Shown: positions 49,729 through 58,734, counted from the stretch's first letter. The stretch: DNA of 64,000 nucleotides from Bilophila wadsworthia ATCC 49260 (GCF_000701705.1 NZ_JNJP01000010.1:13549-77548); one strand, 5' to 3'. Made by a program: numbers and translations. The notes: generated by a model from the letters alone, not told the origin.

Positions 49729-50007
49729 CATAGTAGAGTAGAGGGAACTCATGAGGATAATCAGCGTTACTATATCGAACAACGTGTCTAATTTCCGCAG
49801 GAGCAATATCTTGATGAGAAGCATCCCAAGAAGTAGGCAAACGAGGACTGCCTTAATATGTAAAAGAGCCTCATATAAATATATAAGGTTTTCCTCATGT
49901 GGTGTGTACAAAGACAAGACCATTGCAGCGGCCCAAAGCGCCATCGAAACTGGTGAGAATCTTTCAATTTCAAATCCTGATAAATAGGTCTGCATTGTCT
50001 TTCTCAT
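49723..50007 (-). CDS. Unknown small membrane protein, module copy 1
   Basis: The ATG at 50007 has AAAAAAGGAAAAAC upstream. The 94-residue product starts MRKTMQTYLSGFEIERFSP and has membrane helices near 22-38 and 48-75. It is a paralogue of 51945-52193 (TYLSGFxI near the start, LIKILLLRxL later). Confidence 0.62.
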   Translation of the reverse strand: MRKTMQTYLSGFEIERFSPVSMALWAAAMVLSLYTPHEENLIYLYEALLHIKAVLVCLLLGMLLIKILLLRKLDTLFDIVTLIILMSSLYSTMS

Positions 50008-50123
50008 AGTTTTTCCTTTTTTGCTGAGATCGGTTTTGCCGTACACTCGCTTTATCAGCTTCTCCATGCCTGCCATTCGTTTTGAGTTTTTTTACGTCAT
50101 TATTCAAATTGTTAGGATGCTCT

Positions 50124-50573
50124 ATGGAAATTACAGGTTTTTTAACAGCAATATTTACAGGTATTACGGCAGGTATTGCCGTATATAATCAAGTAAAAAT
50201 TAAACAGAAAGTGTATACTTTGTGGCACAACTCTGATGATTGTGTTTGTATAGATGCAACAATTTGTAATTATAATAAAACTCCTGTTTGTCTATATCTT
50301 GATGAGGATAATGTATTTTTATCTAGACATAATAAATATTCATCGATTGGCCATGGGTTTATCTTAAAATCTGGTAGTGAATATAAAATAAGAATACAAT
50401 GTGAAATGTATATAAAAGATGAAGAATATGGTGTTGTATTGCTACGTTCATATAGAAAAGGAAATAAATGTATTTTGATAACACTAGTAAGAAAAGCTGA
50501 TATTTTTTCAAACTTTTTGAATAAAATGAAACATATGATAGCCTATTATACAAATAACTCCTATTCGAAATAA
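50124..50573 (+). CDS. AT-rich unknown protein with N-terminal membrane anchor
   Basis: The ATG at 50124 (AGGA upstream) is chosen over 50082. The 149-residue product has one N-terminal membrane helix (residues 4-22), a mostly beta-rich central domain (CVCIDATICNYNKTPVCLYL) and a Lys/Asn-rich tail. It is AT-rich and opposite to its neighbours, and it ends inside the convergent gene at 50508. It separates the two copies of a duplicated module. Function unknown. Confidence 0.6.
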   Translation: MEITGFLTAIFTGITAGIAVYNQVKIKQKVYTLWHNSDDCVCIDATICNYNKTPVCLYLDEDNVFLSRHNKYSSIGHGFILKSGSEYKIRIQCEMYIKDEEYGVVLLRSYRKGNKCILITLVRKADIFSNFLNKMKHMIAYYTNNSYSK

Positions 50574-51422
50574 AATATTATTAAAAAATTTATCTACAAT
50601 AGGTGTGTCTGAAGGATCGGAAATTCCTTCAATATATTTATGATATGAAATTACACCTAAAAAGTGACCATTTTTATCTCTAATTGGTTGACAAGTATAA
50701 TTGAGTCGATAGTCCTTTTGAAGGGTTTTACATACTTCAAGAACAGTTTTATTAATATCTATAGAAGGAAGATTCCTCTTTGGGGAAAGCTTTTCACTAT
50801 TGAACTGTATCCGGTACTCCGTAAGATCATTTCCCACCCATCCATAGGTTGGCAAAGCTGCATCACCCGAAACCTTTTTAAAAATGTCTTTAAGAGCATG
50901 GCGCATATCCTCAAAGAACAGCTCATGGTCTTCCAGCCAGCTTTCGATGAAGCCAAGCCTTTCTGAAAAGGCGGGATTGCTTTTCAGTAAACAGGCGATC
51001 TCACGGTTTTCGGTCTGGAGTTTTGTGAGTTTCTCGCCACTGGTTCCGCAAACTGCTATGAGTCCATCCAGACATTTCATGACAAGTCTGGTTTCTTCAG
51101 GAAGGGGCGCGCCTGATTTGTTACCGCCTTCCGGAAATTGACCGACATCCGGGAATGTTTCCTTGAGAGCGTCCACGATGGAGTCAAAAAATCTTCTGGA
51201 AGATTCGGCCACCCCTATAAAAGTGGTAAAGGCTTGGCCAAGTGCCATGTGTTGCTCATACAGGCAGCGAACCAGTTCCCGGTTTTCGAAAATCCTTTTG
51301 GGAATACCCAAGTTTCGGTACCCGGATTCTCGGCAGACACGCAGGACGCGGCTCAGAGCGTCTCTGGCCTCTTCTTTGGTCAGAATATGGGCGCAGGTTT
51401 TGGGAGTGGTTGCTGGAAGCAT
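50508..51422 (-). CDS. Unknown 304-residue protein with C-terminal membrane helix
   Basis: AAAGGAATAAAG precedes the ATG. The first 200 residues are helical (EEARDALSRVLRVCRESGY onward). Residues 225-275 (QPIRDKNGHFLGVISYHKY) resemble a PAS/Cache-type sensory fold, and the last 20 residues form a hydrophobic helix. The C-terminal third is AT-rich, while the rest is GC-rich, suggesting a joined or recently altered gene. No family is certain. Confidence 0.6.
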   Translation of the reverse strand: MLPATTPKTCAHILTKEEARDALSRVLRVCRESGYRNLGIPKRIFENRELVRCLYEQHMALGQAFTTFIGVAESSRRFFDSIVDALKETFPDVGQFPEGGNKSGAPLPEETRLVMKCLDGLIAVCGTSGEKLTKLQTENREIACLLKSNPAFSERLGFIESWLEDHELFFEDMRHALKDIFKKVSGDAALPTYGWVGNDLTEYRIQFNSEKLSPKRNLPSIDINKTVLEVCKTLQKDYRLNYTCQPIRDKNGHFLGVISYHKYIEGISDPSDTPIVDKFFNNILFRIGVICIIGYHMFHFIQKV

Positions 51423-51446
51423 CTTTATTCCTTTATCGGTGGATTA

Positions 51447-51629
51447 TTACTCGTCCATCGGGTTGTGATCGGAGGAACCATCGAGCCACATGAGGGCATC
51501 AAGAATGCCCTGTTCGTAGCTCATACCGGGGTATCGGGTTCCTTGATCGACGCCCTCCTGAGCCCAGTTCATGAGGTCATAGATTTCTTCTGATTGGCGT
51601 TCTACTTCAAACCGTTCTACTTCAAACAT
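51447..51629 (-). CDS. Small acidic unknown protein
   Basis: The 60-residue frame starts MFEVERFEVERQSEE, with GAGGAAATGC before the ATG. The first ten residues come from an 18-base tandem near-repeat. The protein is acidic and lies between two other leftward genes with short spacing, so it is probably in one operon with them. No family recognised. Confidence 0.55.
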   Translation of the reverse strand: MFEVERFEVERQSEEIYDLMNWAQEGVDQGTRYPGMSYEQGILDALMWLDGSSDHNPMDE

Positions 51630-51641
51630 TGCATTTCCTCT

Positions 51642-51845
51642 TTATCGGCGGACATGGCGGTATTCGAGTCCCAGGCGGATGATTGCCCGCTCATCGGGAT
51701 TCGTTTTGCCTCCTCTGGAACGTTCTTCATCAAGAAAACGGAAAAGCGTTTTCTTGATCTTGGGGTCTGTCGTATTCCAGAGCTGATCCAGATTCAGCCG
51801 CTCTTCTTTTCGGGGAGCGGTAGCCGAGCCGATTTTCCGGGGCAT
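51642..51845 (-). CDS. Unknown small protein, module copy 2
   Basis: The 67-residue basic protein starts MPRKIGSATAPRKEERLNLD, with AGGAGTAGAAA before the ATG. It is a shorter paralogue of 49355-49624; the last 20 residues of that copy are absent here. It follows the duplicated GC-rich spacer. Confidence 0.6.
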   Translation of the reverse strand: MPRKIGSATAPRKEERLNLDQLWNTTDPKIKKTLFRFLDEERSRGGKTNPDERAIIRLGLEYRHVRR

Positions 51846-51870
51846 TTTCTACTCCTGTGTTTTTATATTG

Positions 51871-51945
51871 CTGACGGGTTGCTCGTCAGGGGTGGGCCAC
51901 CCGGCCACCCGACGCAGGGCGTTTCGCTTTGTCAAGTTTTCAGCT
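51871..51945. repeat. GC-rich spacer repeat, copy 2
   Basis: Nearly identical to 49646-49728 except for a few base changes and one fewer CACCCGAC. CTGAC pairs with GTCAG, and GGGTGG pairs with CCACCC. Confidence 0.7.
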
Positions 51946-52193
51946 TAGAGACTCGTAGATAACAGGATAAGTAGCGTTATTATATCGAGCGGTTCTAATT
52001 CCCGTAGGAGTAATATTTTGATGAGAAATGTCACAACAATGAAGCCCAATATGACTGGTGCCAATATCCTTATTATATACCCTATATTCCATAAATTTAT
52101 AAATGTTTCAGATAGAGTGAATGCAAGGAAGCAAAGTGAAATTGAAGCTGGTGTAAGATGTTTGATTTTAAATCCTGATAAATAGGTTCTCAT
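51945..52193 (-). CDS. Unknown small membrane protein, module copy 2
   Basis: The ATG at 52193 overlaps the stop of the upstream gene (ATGA). The 82-residue product starts MRTYLSGFKIKHLTPASIS and has membrane helices near residues 17-33 and 40-63. It is a paralogue of 49723-50007; even the ribosome-site region AAAAAAGGAAAAA is conserved between them. Confidence 0.62.
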   Translation of the reverse strand: MRTYLSGFKIKHLTPASISLCFLAFTLSETFINLWNIGYIIRILAPVILGFIVVTFLIKILLLRELEPLDIITLLILLSTSL

Positions 52194-52480
52194 ATTTTTT
52201 CCTTTTTTGCTGAGATCGGTATTGCCGCTTTTTCCTTTGCTGATGCGAATGTTATATCGGTAGAGGGAAAGAGCCTGTTCCATCTGTGGTTTCCGAACAG
52301 GGAAAGATCCTCGTAGCTGGTTTTCCTGTTGAGAGCGTTCGAGACGTACAGAAGTACCTCTCCGGTGGGCCTGATGATGTAGCGCACTTCGAGCGGGAGG
52401 TAGGGCTTCCGGGGCGTTCTAGAGAACCGGGCCAGCGGCGGATAGGCGTGCAGACGGAGGAAGAAAGAGAGGTCACGCAT
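52190..52480 (-). CDS. Unknown 96-residue protein
   Basis: AAGGAGGTTCCCTC precedes the ATG, an excellent ribosome site. The product is basic and aromatic (PLARFSRTPRKPYLPLEVRY, then GNHRWNRLFPSTD). It overlaps the gene before by 8 bp and the gene after by 4 bp, so all three are coupled. The final PISAKKEK codons are echoed upstream of module copy 1 at about 50010-50035, a remnant of duplication. No family recognised. Confidence 0.65.
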   Translation of the reverse strand: MRDLSFFLRLHAYPPLARFSRTPRKPYLPLEVRYIIRPTGEVLLYVSNALNRKTSYEDLSLFGNHRWNRLFPSTDITFASAKEKAAIPISAKKEKI

Positions 52481-53012
52481 GAGGGAACCTCCTTATCCAC
52501 CAGTTGGCGAATCCCATGTAGAAGGAGCGAAAGGGACTCGTATATGTCAGACCGAAGATGATGCAGGACTGAGGTATGATTGAGATCAGAGCCCAGAGGG
52601 GATCGTCTATGAGCTTGCCGGCAAGAAATGAGAACGGGGGGATGAGGGCAAGGCCGGACAGGAGTTGGGCAATGTCCATGATGATACGCCGTCTCAGGTT
52701 TCGGTGCATGTCGGCGCGGTAGAGCACTTCTCCGGGGAAGCAGAGGGAGGAGCGAATGACCAGAGGCCGTGCCGGGACGTGAGGTACATGCCTGTAGGGA
52801 GGCGCGTACATCAGGCGGATGCCGAGGTATCTGGCGAGGCAGAGGGGGATATTCGGGCGTGGTCTGCGTATTGCAGGCCTTCCGGGGTGGGTGGCGACGC
52901 AGGGCGAGGGCTTTACAGCCGATCCATTTGGGGGCAAAAAAGGCGACAGAGAAGACCCCGGTGTGTGCGGGATATTCTCTGTCGCCTTAAAAAGGAAGGG
53001 TACTCTTGGCAT
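52473..53012 (-). CDS. Unknown protein with C-terminal membrane segments, start uncertain
   Basis: The frame is open from an ATG at 53012 with AGGAAAGGCGAC upstream, giving 179 residues. The first half is Pro/Arg-rich and crosses a terminator-like hairpin (52937-52988), so the real start may be near 52811 (MYAPPYRHV) or 52711 (MHRNLRRR). The C-terminal 70 residues have two hydrophobic helices (LLSGLALIPPFSFLAG, ALISIIPQSCIIFGL). It is the gene nearest the tRNA. Function unknown. Confidence 0.5.
   Translation of the reverse strand: MPRVPFLFKATENIPHTPGSSLSPFLPPNGSAVKPSPCVATHPGRPAIRRPRPNIPLCLARYLGIRLMYAPPYRHVPHVPARPLVIRSSLCFPGEVLYRADMHRNLRRRIIMDIAQLLSGLALIPPFSFLAGKLIDDPLWALISIIPQSCIIFGLTYTSPFRSFYMGFANWWIRRFPHA
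52937..52988 (-). terminator. Intrinsic terminator near the element end
   Basis: GGCGACAGAGAA pairs with TTCTCTGTCGCC around a loop of about 22 bases and is followed on the minus strand by TTTTTT. It would stop transcripts coming from the tRNA gene or the attachment site into the element. Confidence 0.75.
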
Positions 53013-53062
53013 GTCGCCTTTCCTACCTAGTAGTAAGAAAAACGACAGCCTTTGATGTCTGT

Positions 53063-53087
53063 TGGCGTCCCCAAGCGGATTTGAACC
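53063..53087. other. Probable attachment site core (3' part of tRNA-Glu)
   Basis: Element-type genes end just left of the 3' end of an intact tRNA gene, the commonest insertion place of tyrosine-recombinase elements. The att core normally includes the T-arm and 3' end, here including the TTCAAATCC loop region. The partner copy must lie left of the window; none is seen inside. Confidence 0.55.
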
Positions 53088-53139
53088 GCTGTTGACGGCG
53101 TGAAAGGCCGCTGTCCTGGGCCGGCTAGACGATGGGGAC
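53063..53139 (-). tRNA. tRNA-Glu (anticodon TTC)
   Basis: The 77-base gene folds into a full cloverleaf: acceptor stem GTCCCCA/TGGGGAC, anticodon loop CTTTCAC with anticodon TTC, T-arm AGCGG TTCAAAT CCGCT, and an encoded CCA end. A strong promoter lies upstream at 53182-53210. The gene stays intact, as expected when an element regenerates the 3' end. Confidence 0.95.
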
Positions 53140-53181
53140 GTTTACCGTGCTTTCTGCTCGCCGCAGCTGCACAGCCAGAAC

Positions 53182-53210
53182 TATTTATAAAAATCATCCA
53201 CCGCTGTCAA
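53182..53210 (-). promoter_or_regulatory. Strong sigma70-type promoter of tRNA-Glu
   Basis: On the minus strand TTGACA (53205-53210), a 17-bp spacer and TAAATA (53182-53187) form a near-consensus promoter about 43 bp ahead of the tRNA 5' end. Confidence 0.85.
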
Positions 53211-53587
53211 CGAGAAAAAAGGGGAAAATGGAAAAAAGTTGAAACGTATAGTTAATATGTTGTATTTATTTTATAAAAATTTAACAAAAAAACCTTTGAT
53301 AAGAGGAAAACTCTCGGTCCCCAACGGCCCCATTCTGGTAAATGGGGAGTGAACGGTACAAAACGGTTACCATATGAGCTCACCAGTCCCGTATTTCCTC
53401 CAATCGGCAAGAGAGTTTTTTTCGGGGTAAGGTGCAAAGGAGCGAAAGAGTAGGCTTGAGGCTCCCCCGAACCCTATTCTCCACGTAGGGGCCAGAAAAA
53501 TGCCAGAAGCCTAAAAGAATTCCCCCAGCCTCCCGAATGAAGGAGGCTGGGGGATGGCTTGTAAATGGTAGCCGCTCGGAGACAGCT
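53211..53587. other. Intergenic region between tRNA-Glu and ilvD
   Basis: About 380 bp without a convincing gene. The first 80 bp are AT-rich. A 12-bp hairpin near the right end is the ilvD terminator. Short frames here lack ribosome sites. Confidence 0.6.
53522..53553 (-). terminator. ilvD terminator
   Basis: Perfect 12-bp arms (53522-53533 and 53542-53553) with an 8-base loop, followed on the minus strand by AATTCTTTT, 35 bp after the ilvD stop. Confidence 0.82.
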
Positions 53588-55246
53588 TTAGATCTTCCTG
53601 TACGCACCGCCGGTGGATGCGGAGGTCACCAGCTTGGCGTAACGGCGCAAGAACGGGGATTTTACATCTTTTTCCACGGGGACGAAGTGTTTGCGGCGTT
53701 CTTCGATTTCCGCTTCGGGGACGACCAGTTCCAGCTTACGGCCGGGGATGTCGATATGGATGGTGTCGCCGTCCTGCACGAGCCCGATGAGCCCGCCGTC
53801 CGCCGCTTCGGGGGATACGTGGCCGATGGCCGCACCCCGGCTGCCGCCGCTAAAACGGCCGTCCGTGATGAGCGCCACATCCGCGCCGAGGCCCATGCCC
53901 ACGATGGCTGACGTCGGGGTCAGCATTTCGCGCATACCCGGGCCGCCGCGGGGGCCTTCATACCGGATGACCACCACGTCGCCCTTTTTGATCTTGCCGC
54001 CGAGGATGGCTTCCACGCCTTCTTCCTCGCTGTTGAACACGCGGGCGGTCACGTCGCGGACCATCATTTCGGGAGCCACGGCGGACTGCTTCACCACGGC
54101 GCCGTCGGGCGCGAGGTTGCCGCGCAGGATGGCGATGCCGCCTTCCTTGGCGTAGGGCTTGTCGATACGGATGACGTCGGGGTCAATGATGTGGGCCTTG
54201 AGTTCCTTGATATTTTCAGCCACCGTCTTACCGGTGACGGTGAGCGCCTCGCCGTGCACGAGGCCCTTGTCGAGCAGGGCTCCCATGACGGCGGGGATGC
54301 CGCCCGCGCGGTGCAGGTCTTCGATGTGCTGCGTCCCGGCGGGAGAAAGCTTACAGATATTGGGCGTCTTGCGGCTGATGTCGTCGAAGATGTCCAGAGA
54401 CAGGCTCAGTTCGGCTTCCCCGAATACGGCGGGCAGGTGGAGGGTCGTGTTGGTGGAGCCGCCGAGAGCCATGTCCGCCGCCACAGCGTTGTGGACGGAT
54501 TGTTCGGTCACGATGTCGCGGGGGCGGATGTTCTTTTCGAGAAGTTCCATGACCTGCATACCCGCCTGTTTGGCAAGGCGGATACGGGCGGCGGACACGG
54601 CGGGCGTCGTGCCGTTGCCGGGCAGGGCCACGCCCATGGCTTCGCACAGGCAGTTCATGGTGTTGGCGGTGTACATGCCGGAACAGGAACCGCAGCCGGG
54701 ACAGGCGTTTTCGGTCAGGTCTTCCAGCTCTTCTTCGGTCATGGTGCCGTTACGGACCGCGCCGACGCCTTCAAACACGCTGATGAGGTCGGTGTTGTTC
54801 CGTCCCGCCAGCATGGGGCCGCCGCTCATGATGATGGAGGGCAGGTTCAGGCGCATCATGGCCATGAGCATACCGGGGACGATCTTGTCGCAGTTGGGGA
54901 TGAACACCAGCGCGTCGAAAGGATGTGCCGTAGCCATGATTTCGATGGAGTCGGTGATGACTTCCCGCGAGGTCAGGGAGAAGCGCATACCTTCATGATT
55001 CATGGCCAGGCCGTCGCACACGGCGATGGCCGGGAACTCCATAGGCGTGCCGCCCGCCATGCGGATGCCCGCCTTGACGGCCTCGGCGATTTTGCCGAGA
55101 TGCAGGTGGCCGGGGACCACTTCGTTGGCGGCGTTCACCACGCCGATGAGCGGGCGTTTCATCTCTTCGCGGGTCAGGCCGAGCGCGTAGAGCAGGGAGC
55201 GATGGGGGGCCTTTTCAAGACCGAAGGTCATTTTTTGGCTGCGCAT
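53588..55246 (-). CDS. ilvD: Dihydroxy-acid dehydratase
   Basis: The 552-residue enzyme dehydrates 2,3-dihydroxy acids in valine, leucine and isoleucine synthesis. Cluster-binding cysteines are seen in FIPNCDKI and [26 protein letters not shown] in the C-terminal part is the other family signature. AAAGGAAAC precedes the ATG. Length is normal, and the high GC content marks it as core chromosome. Confidence 0.97.
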   Translation of the reverse strand: MRSQKMTFGLEKAPHRSLLYALGLTREEMKRPLIGVVNAANEVVPGHLHLGKIAEAVKAGIRMAGGTPMEFPAIAVCDGLAMNHEGMRFSLTSREVITDSIEIMATAHPFDALVFIPNCDKIVPGMLMAMMRLNLPSIIMSGGPMLAGRNNTDLISVFEGVGAVRNGTMTEEELEDLTENACPGCGSCSGMYTANTMNCLCEAMGVALPGNGTTPAVSAARIRLAKQAGMQVMELLEKNIRPRDIVTEQSVHNAVAADMALGGSTNTTLHLPAVFGEAELSLSLDIFDDISRKTPNICKLSPAGTQHIEDLHRAGGIPAVMGALLDKGLVHGEALTVTGKTVAENIKELKAHIIDPDVIRIDKPYAKEGGIAILRGNLAPDGAVVKQSAVAPEMMVRDVTARVFNSEEEGVEAILGGKIKKGDVVVIRYEGPRGGPGMREMLTPTSAIVGMGLGADVALITDGRFSGGSRGAAIGHVSPEAADGGLIGLVQDGDTIHIDIPGRKLELVVPEAEIEERRKHFVPVEKDVKSPFLRRYAKLVTSASTGGAYRKI

Positions 55247-55317
55247 TGTCTGTTTCCTTTCAAAAAGTCGCTGTACTGGGCCGTCCGGTGGCGGTCCGTT
55301 CTGAAAACGGAGAACGG

Positions 55318-55920
55318 CTAGTCGCCGTATTCGTCCTCAAAGTCCTGTTTGGTCATGCCGAAGTGTTCGGGGAATTCCTCTTCCGGCAAATCGTCAATGG
55401 CTCCGGAAAGGAGGAAGAGGCCGCCGTGCGCCTGCATGAAGTAGTCGTCCATCGGGCCCCAAAGCTTCTTCACCTTTCGCAGCACGTCCAGATTTTCCAG
55501 CCGTTCCACGGGGGCCGCGCCCTCGCCGGCAATGGCCCCGGCGGCCACCATGCCCCGCCACGCGTCGGAGCCGCTGTCGATGCAAACCTTGTCGCCGTGC
55601 TTCACCCATTCGTTGGTCACGGCATCACGGGCGACGAGCGTATAGGGAGCGCCCTGTGAACAGCCGCCTTTCTTGGAAAGGTCGTCGTAATAGCCCCGAT
55701 TCGCCTTATAGTCATACATCTCCGTCTTGTCGAAGACGAAGGTGTATTGGCAGTCCATCATCTCTTTCAGCGTCCGCAGGTTGGTGAACCCGCAATCGCC
55801 GTACTCCTCCAGCCTGAGCAGCGAATAAATCATGCTCCGCTTTTCGGAAACGGGCATATCGGAACGGGATACGACCCGTATGGCCTCTTCGATATAGTCT
55901 TCGATTTCGTGCATGGACAC
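55318..55920 (-). CDS. Unknown 200-residue protein
   Basis: The frame starts with GTG at 55920 behind AAAGGAG. The product is acidic and soluble, with [20 protein letters not shown] in the middle and an acidic end ([21 protein letters not shown]). It follows the 272-residue gene in the same direction and precedes ilvD. No family recognised. Confidence 0.75.
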   Translation of the reverse strand: MSMHEIEDYIEEAIRVVSRSDMPVSEKRSMIYSLLRLEEYGDCGFTNLRTLKEMMDCQYTFVFDKTEMYDYKANRGYYDDLSKKGGCSQGAPYTLVARDAVTNEWVKHGDKVCIDSGSDAWRGMVAAGAIAGEGAAPVERLENLDVLRKVKKLWGPMDDYFMQAHGGLFLLSGAIDDLPEEEFPEHFGMTKQDFEDEYGD

Positions 55921-56003
55921 GGCGGGGCTCCTTTCTGCGTCGTTCCGGAGGAGGGGCGCCGCTGCCCGAGGCCGGGAAATGCCCTCCTCAGGCAGCTGGG
56001 GAT

Positions 56004-56822
56004 CTAGTCGATGATACGGCCCTGAAGCCAGATGATGGCGTCGATTTCATCCCCGGCTTGCGGGACGATCTTGCAGACGCGCTCGGGAGCGTAGAGGGGG
56101 AAGCGGAGCGGGTTCGGGGTATTGAGGCCGAACTCCACGATCAGCATATAAATTTTTTCGTTCTGGATGTGCATTTCTTCTACGGACGTGACCGGGACGC
56201 GGATCTGATATTCGCTGGCGACATCGCCGGGGACGACGATGCGGGCGCCCCTGAGATCCACGGTGAGCTGCGGCACGTCGAGGCGGGTCTTGCCCGGATT
56301 TTGGGCCAGCCATTCCGCCACGTAACGCTCGTATTCCACACCTTCGGTAATGGTCATTTCGTCGAGGAGGGCGCGGCGCAGGCCGTAGGCGAGCCCGGCG
56401 ATAAGGAAGGTATGGCGGACGCCGGGGGTGAGATTTTCACGGTCGCGGAACAGAAACGGCGAGTAGAACCAGAGCGGGTTGGCTCCTTCGTTGCAGGTGG
56501 CGGACACTTCGCCTTCGGTTTCGTTTTGCCAGAGATACGTCTCGTTCACGGTCATATCGTTGGGCGCGCCTTCCAGCAGGGGATAGGTCGACACGGGACG
56601 GAGCTGTTCGCCCGCGTTCCCGTGGACGGTGACGCCCGCGCGGAATCCTGTTTCTACCGGCCAGGCCAGCACCATGGTTTCTTCCTTGGAGTCCTTGCGC
56701 TGCCAACAATCACGGGTCTTTCCTTCCTTCATCACCTGCATGACGACGGCGGGAACTTCCTTCTCGGGATCGTTCAAAAGGGTCAGCCAGGTTTTGCCAA
56801 GTCCTTCAAAATGGTTGCTCAT
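56004..56822 (-). CDS. Unknown 272-residue protein
   Basis: From the ATG at 56822 (AGGA upstream) the product starts MSNHFEGLGKTWLTLLNDPE and is soluble and acidic, with VPVTSVEEMHIQNEKIYMLI and a final GDEIDAIIWLQGRIID. An earlier start at 57017 would add a non-conserved-looking Arg/Thr-rich N-terminus without a ribosome site. No domain is recognised; the pattern suggests a conserved hypothetical of this lineage. Confidence 0.75.
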   Translation of the reverse strand: MSNHFEGLGKTWLTLLNDPEKEVPAVVMQVMKEGKTRDCWQRKDSKEETMVLAWPVETGFRAGVTVHGNAGEQLRPVSTYPLLEGAPNDMTVNETYLWQNETEGEVSATCNEGANPLWFYSPFLFRDRENLTPGVRHTFLIAGLAYGLRRALLDEMTITEGVEYERYVAEWLAQNPGKTRLDVPQLTVDLRGARIVVPGDVASEYQIRVPVTSVEEMHIQNEKIYMLIVEFGLNTPNPLRFPLYAPERVCKIVPQAGDEIDAIIWLQGRIID

Positions 56823-57094
56823 GGGGCCTATCCTGATGGTTATGGTTGCTATCAGCGCTTTCTTGGGCGCCGTTTTTGTCTCAAGCGAAGAATCATACCC
56901 GTTTAGCCAGCATACGGCAAGATCGCAAAGCGCGCCGTTCCGGGGAGAATGTTTGATCTTTATTCTTTCGGCGGCGCTTGTGCGCCGCACAGTCGCATGA
57001 TAACAGTGAGAACCCAAACAAGGCGGGAATTCCCCCGCCGTGTCGTGTCCGAGGCGGTTCGTTTTGTTACGTCTTTATGCTTGAGGAGAGTGCC

Positions 57095-57940
57095 GTGCGC
57101 GAAATTCATGTTTCAGCCATAACGGATACCGTCGCGGAGCTGGCCGTCGCCGCCTGCTGCCGCTTGCCGGATGTGATGTACCGGGCCATCGAGTCGTCTG
57201 TAGAAAGGGAGGCCTCGCCTTCCGGCAAGGACGTGTTGCGTCAGCTTTTGCTGAACGCCGACATCGCGGCTTCGGAGAACACGCCTATTTGTCAGGATAC
57301 CGGCCTTGCCGTCGTGTTCGCCGAAGTCGGGCAGGATGTGCATGTCGTGGGCGGTTCGTTTGAAGAGGCCGTCAACGCCGGGGTCGCCAAAGGGTATACG
57401 GAAGGCTATCTGCGGAAATCCTCCGTGGCCGAGCCGCTGTTCGAGCGCAAGAACACCGGGGACAACACGCCCGCCGTGCTGCATGTGCGCCTTGTGCCCG
57501 GCGATCGCATCCGCCTGAAGCTGGCGCCCAAAGGGGCGGGCAGTGAAAACAAGAGCGCCCTCAAGATGCTCGTCCCCGCTGACGGCATTGAAGGCGTGAA
57601 GAAATTTGTGGTGGATACGGTGAAGGCCGCCGGTTCGAGCCCCTGTCCTCCGATGGTGGTCGGCGTGGGCATCGGCGGTACGCTTGAGCTGGCGGGCCTG
57701 TGCGCCAAACGCGCCGCCATGCGCGACGTGGACACCCGCAACCCCGATCCCCGGTATGCGGCCTTTGAGGAAGAGCTCCTCGGCCTCCTGAACGATCTCG
57801 GGACGGGCCCGCAGGGGCTCGGCGGGACGACCACGGCTTTCAAGGTCAACGTGGAGTTTTGCGCCACGCACATCGCCAGCCTCCCGGTGGCGGTGAACAT
57901 CAATTGCCACGCTGCGCGCCACGCCGAGGCGGAACTGTAA
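57095..57940 (+). CDS. Fumarate hydratase class I, alpha subunit
   Basis: The 281-residue protein starts with GTG at 57095 behind GAGGAG. NTPICQDTGLAVVF, CPPMVVGVGIGG and the Cys in AGLCAKRA are the iron-sulfur and active-site motifs of the FumA/TtdA N-terminal family. With the next gene it forms a two-subunit class I hydratase converting fumarate and malate; an L-tartrate dehydratase is the alternative. Split subunits are usual in anaerobes such as sulfate reducers. Confidence 0.92.
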   Translation: MREIHVSAITDTVAELAVAACCRLPDVMYRAIESSVEREASPSGKDVLRQLLLNADIAASENTPICQDTGLAVVFAEVGQDVHVVGGSFEEAVNAGVAKGYTEGYLRKSSVAEPLFERKNTGDNTPAVLHVRLVPGDRIRLKLAPKGAGSENKSALKMLVPADGIEGVKKFVVDTVKAAGSSPCPPMVVGVGIGGTLELAGLCAKRAAMRDVDTRNPDPRYAAFEEELLGLLNDLGTGPQGLGGTTTAFKVNVEFCATHIASLPVAVNINCHAARHAEAEL

Positions 57941-57987
57941 TCACTTCCAGTCCCCGCCTCAGGCGCGGGGGCAAACAGGAGATTTCC

Positions 57988-58545
57988 GTGTCCGAACCCA
58001 TCCGTTTGACGACGCCCCTTACTCAAGACAAGGTGCGTTCACTGCATATCGGTGACAGAGTCCTCATTTCGGGAACCATTTACGCGGCCCGCGACGCCGC
58101 CCACAAGCGCATGGTGGAGACGCTGGACAGGGGAGAGCCCCTGCCCGTGGATCTGCGCGATCAGATTGTTTATTATGTGGGGCCCTCTCCGGCCAAGCCG
58201 GGGCAGGCCATCGGTTCCGCCGGGCCGACGACCTCAGGCCGTATGGACGCCTACGCGCCGCGCCTGATGGAAAAGGGGCTTTCCGGCATGATCGGCAAAG
58301 GCAACCGTTCGCAGGCGGTCAAGGACGCCATGCAGCGTTACGGGACGGTCTATTTCGCGGCTACCGGCGGCGCCGGGGCGCTGCTGTCCCGCTGCATCCG
58401 TTCGTATACGGTGCTGGCCTATGCCGAGCTCGGCCCGGAAGCGCTGGCGGCGATGGAGGTCGTGGACTTCCCCGTCATCGTCGTGGGCGATGTCGAGGGC
58501 GGTGACTATTATATGGAAGGGCCCAAAGCCTACGCGAAGCGCTAA
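57988..58545 (+). CDS. Fumarate hydratase class I, beta subunit
   Basis: The 185-residue protein starts with GTG at 57988 behind CAGGAG. VYYVGPSPAKPGQAIGSAGP TTSGRMD and MIGKGNRSQAV are the family signatures of the FumA/TtdB C-terminal subunit. It lies 47 bp after the alpha subunit gene. Confidence 0.93.
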   Translation: MSEPIRLTTPLTQDKVRSLHIGDRVLISGTIYAARDAAHKRMVETLDRGEPLPVDLRDQIVYYVGPSPAKPGQAIGSAGPTTSGRMDAYAPRLMEKGLSGMIGKGNRSQAVKDAMQRYGTVYFAATGGAGALLSRCIRSYTVLAYAELGPEALAAMEVVDFPVIVVGDVEGGDYYMEGPKAYAKR

Positions 58546-58578
58546 CGAAGATATTTGAGGACAGAGAGGCATTGAGGA

Positions 58579-58618
58579 GGGGGAGGAGAAACTTTCTGCA
58601 GAAAGTTTCTCCTCCCCC
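58579..58618. terminator. Fumarase operon terminator
   Basis: Perfect 20-bp arms meet with no loop at CTG/CAG. The outer part is G-rich, and the inner CTTTCTGCAGAAAG closely matches the hairpin at 63961-64000. It lies 34 bp after the beta-subunit stop. Confidence 0.75.
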
Positions 58619-58734
58619 TCCCCCGATTCTTCCAGCTTTTCCTCCCTCTCCCGTGCTTGCGCCCCGGAAAGAGAGTGGTTACACTGTGAAAACATGCCAT
58701 TAACCCGTCAGGAGAGAATCCTGAGGAGACCACT

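Noticed and set aside
54191..55321. 376-codon plus-strand frame opposite ilvD
   Set aside because: Antisense shadow of ilvD with Gly/His/Val-rich, non-protein-like composition.
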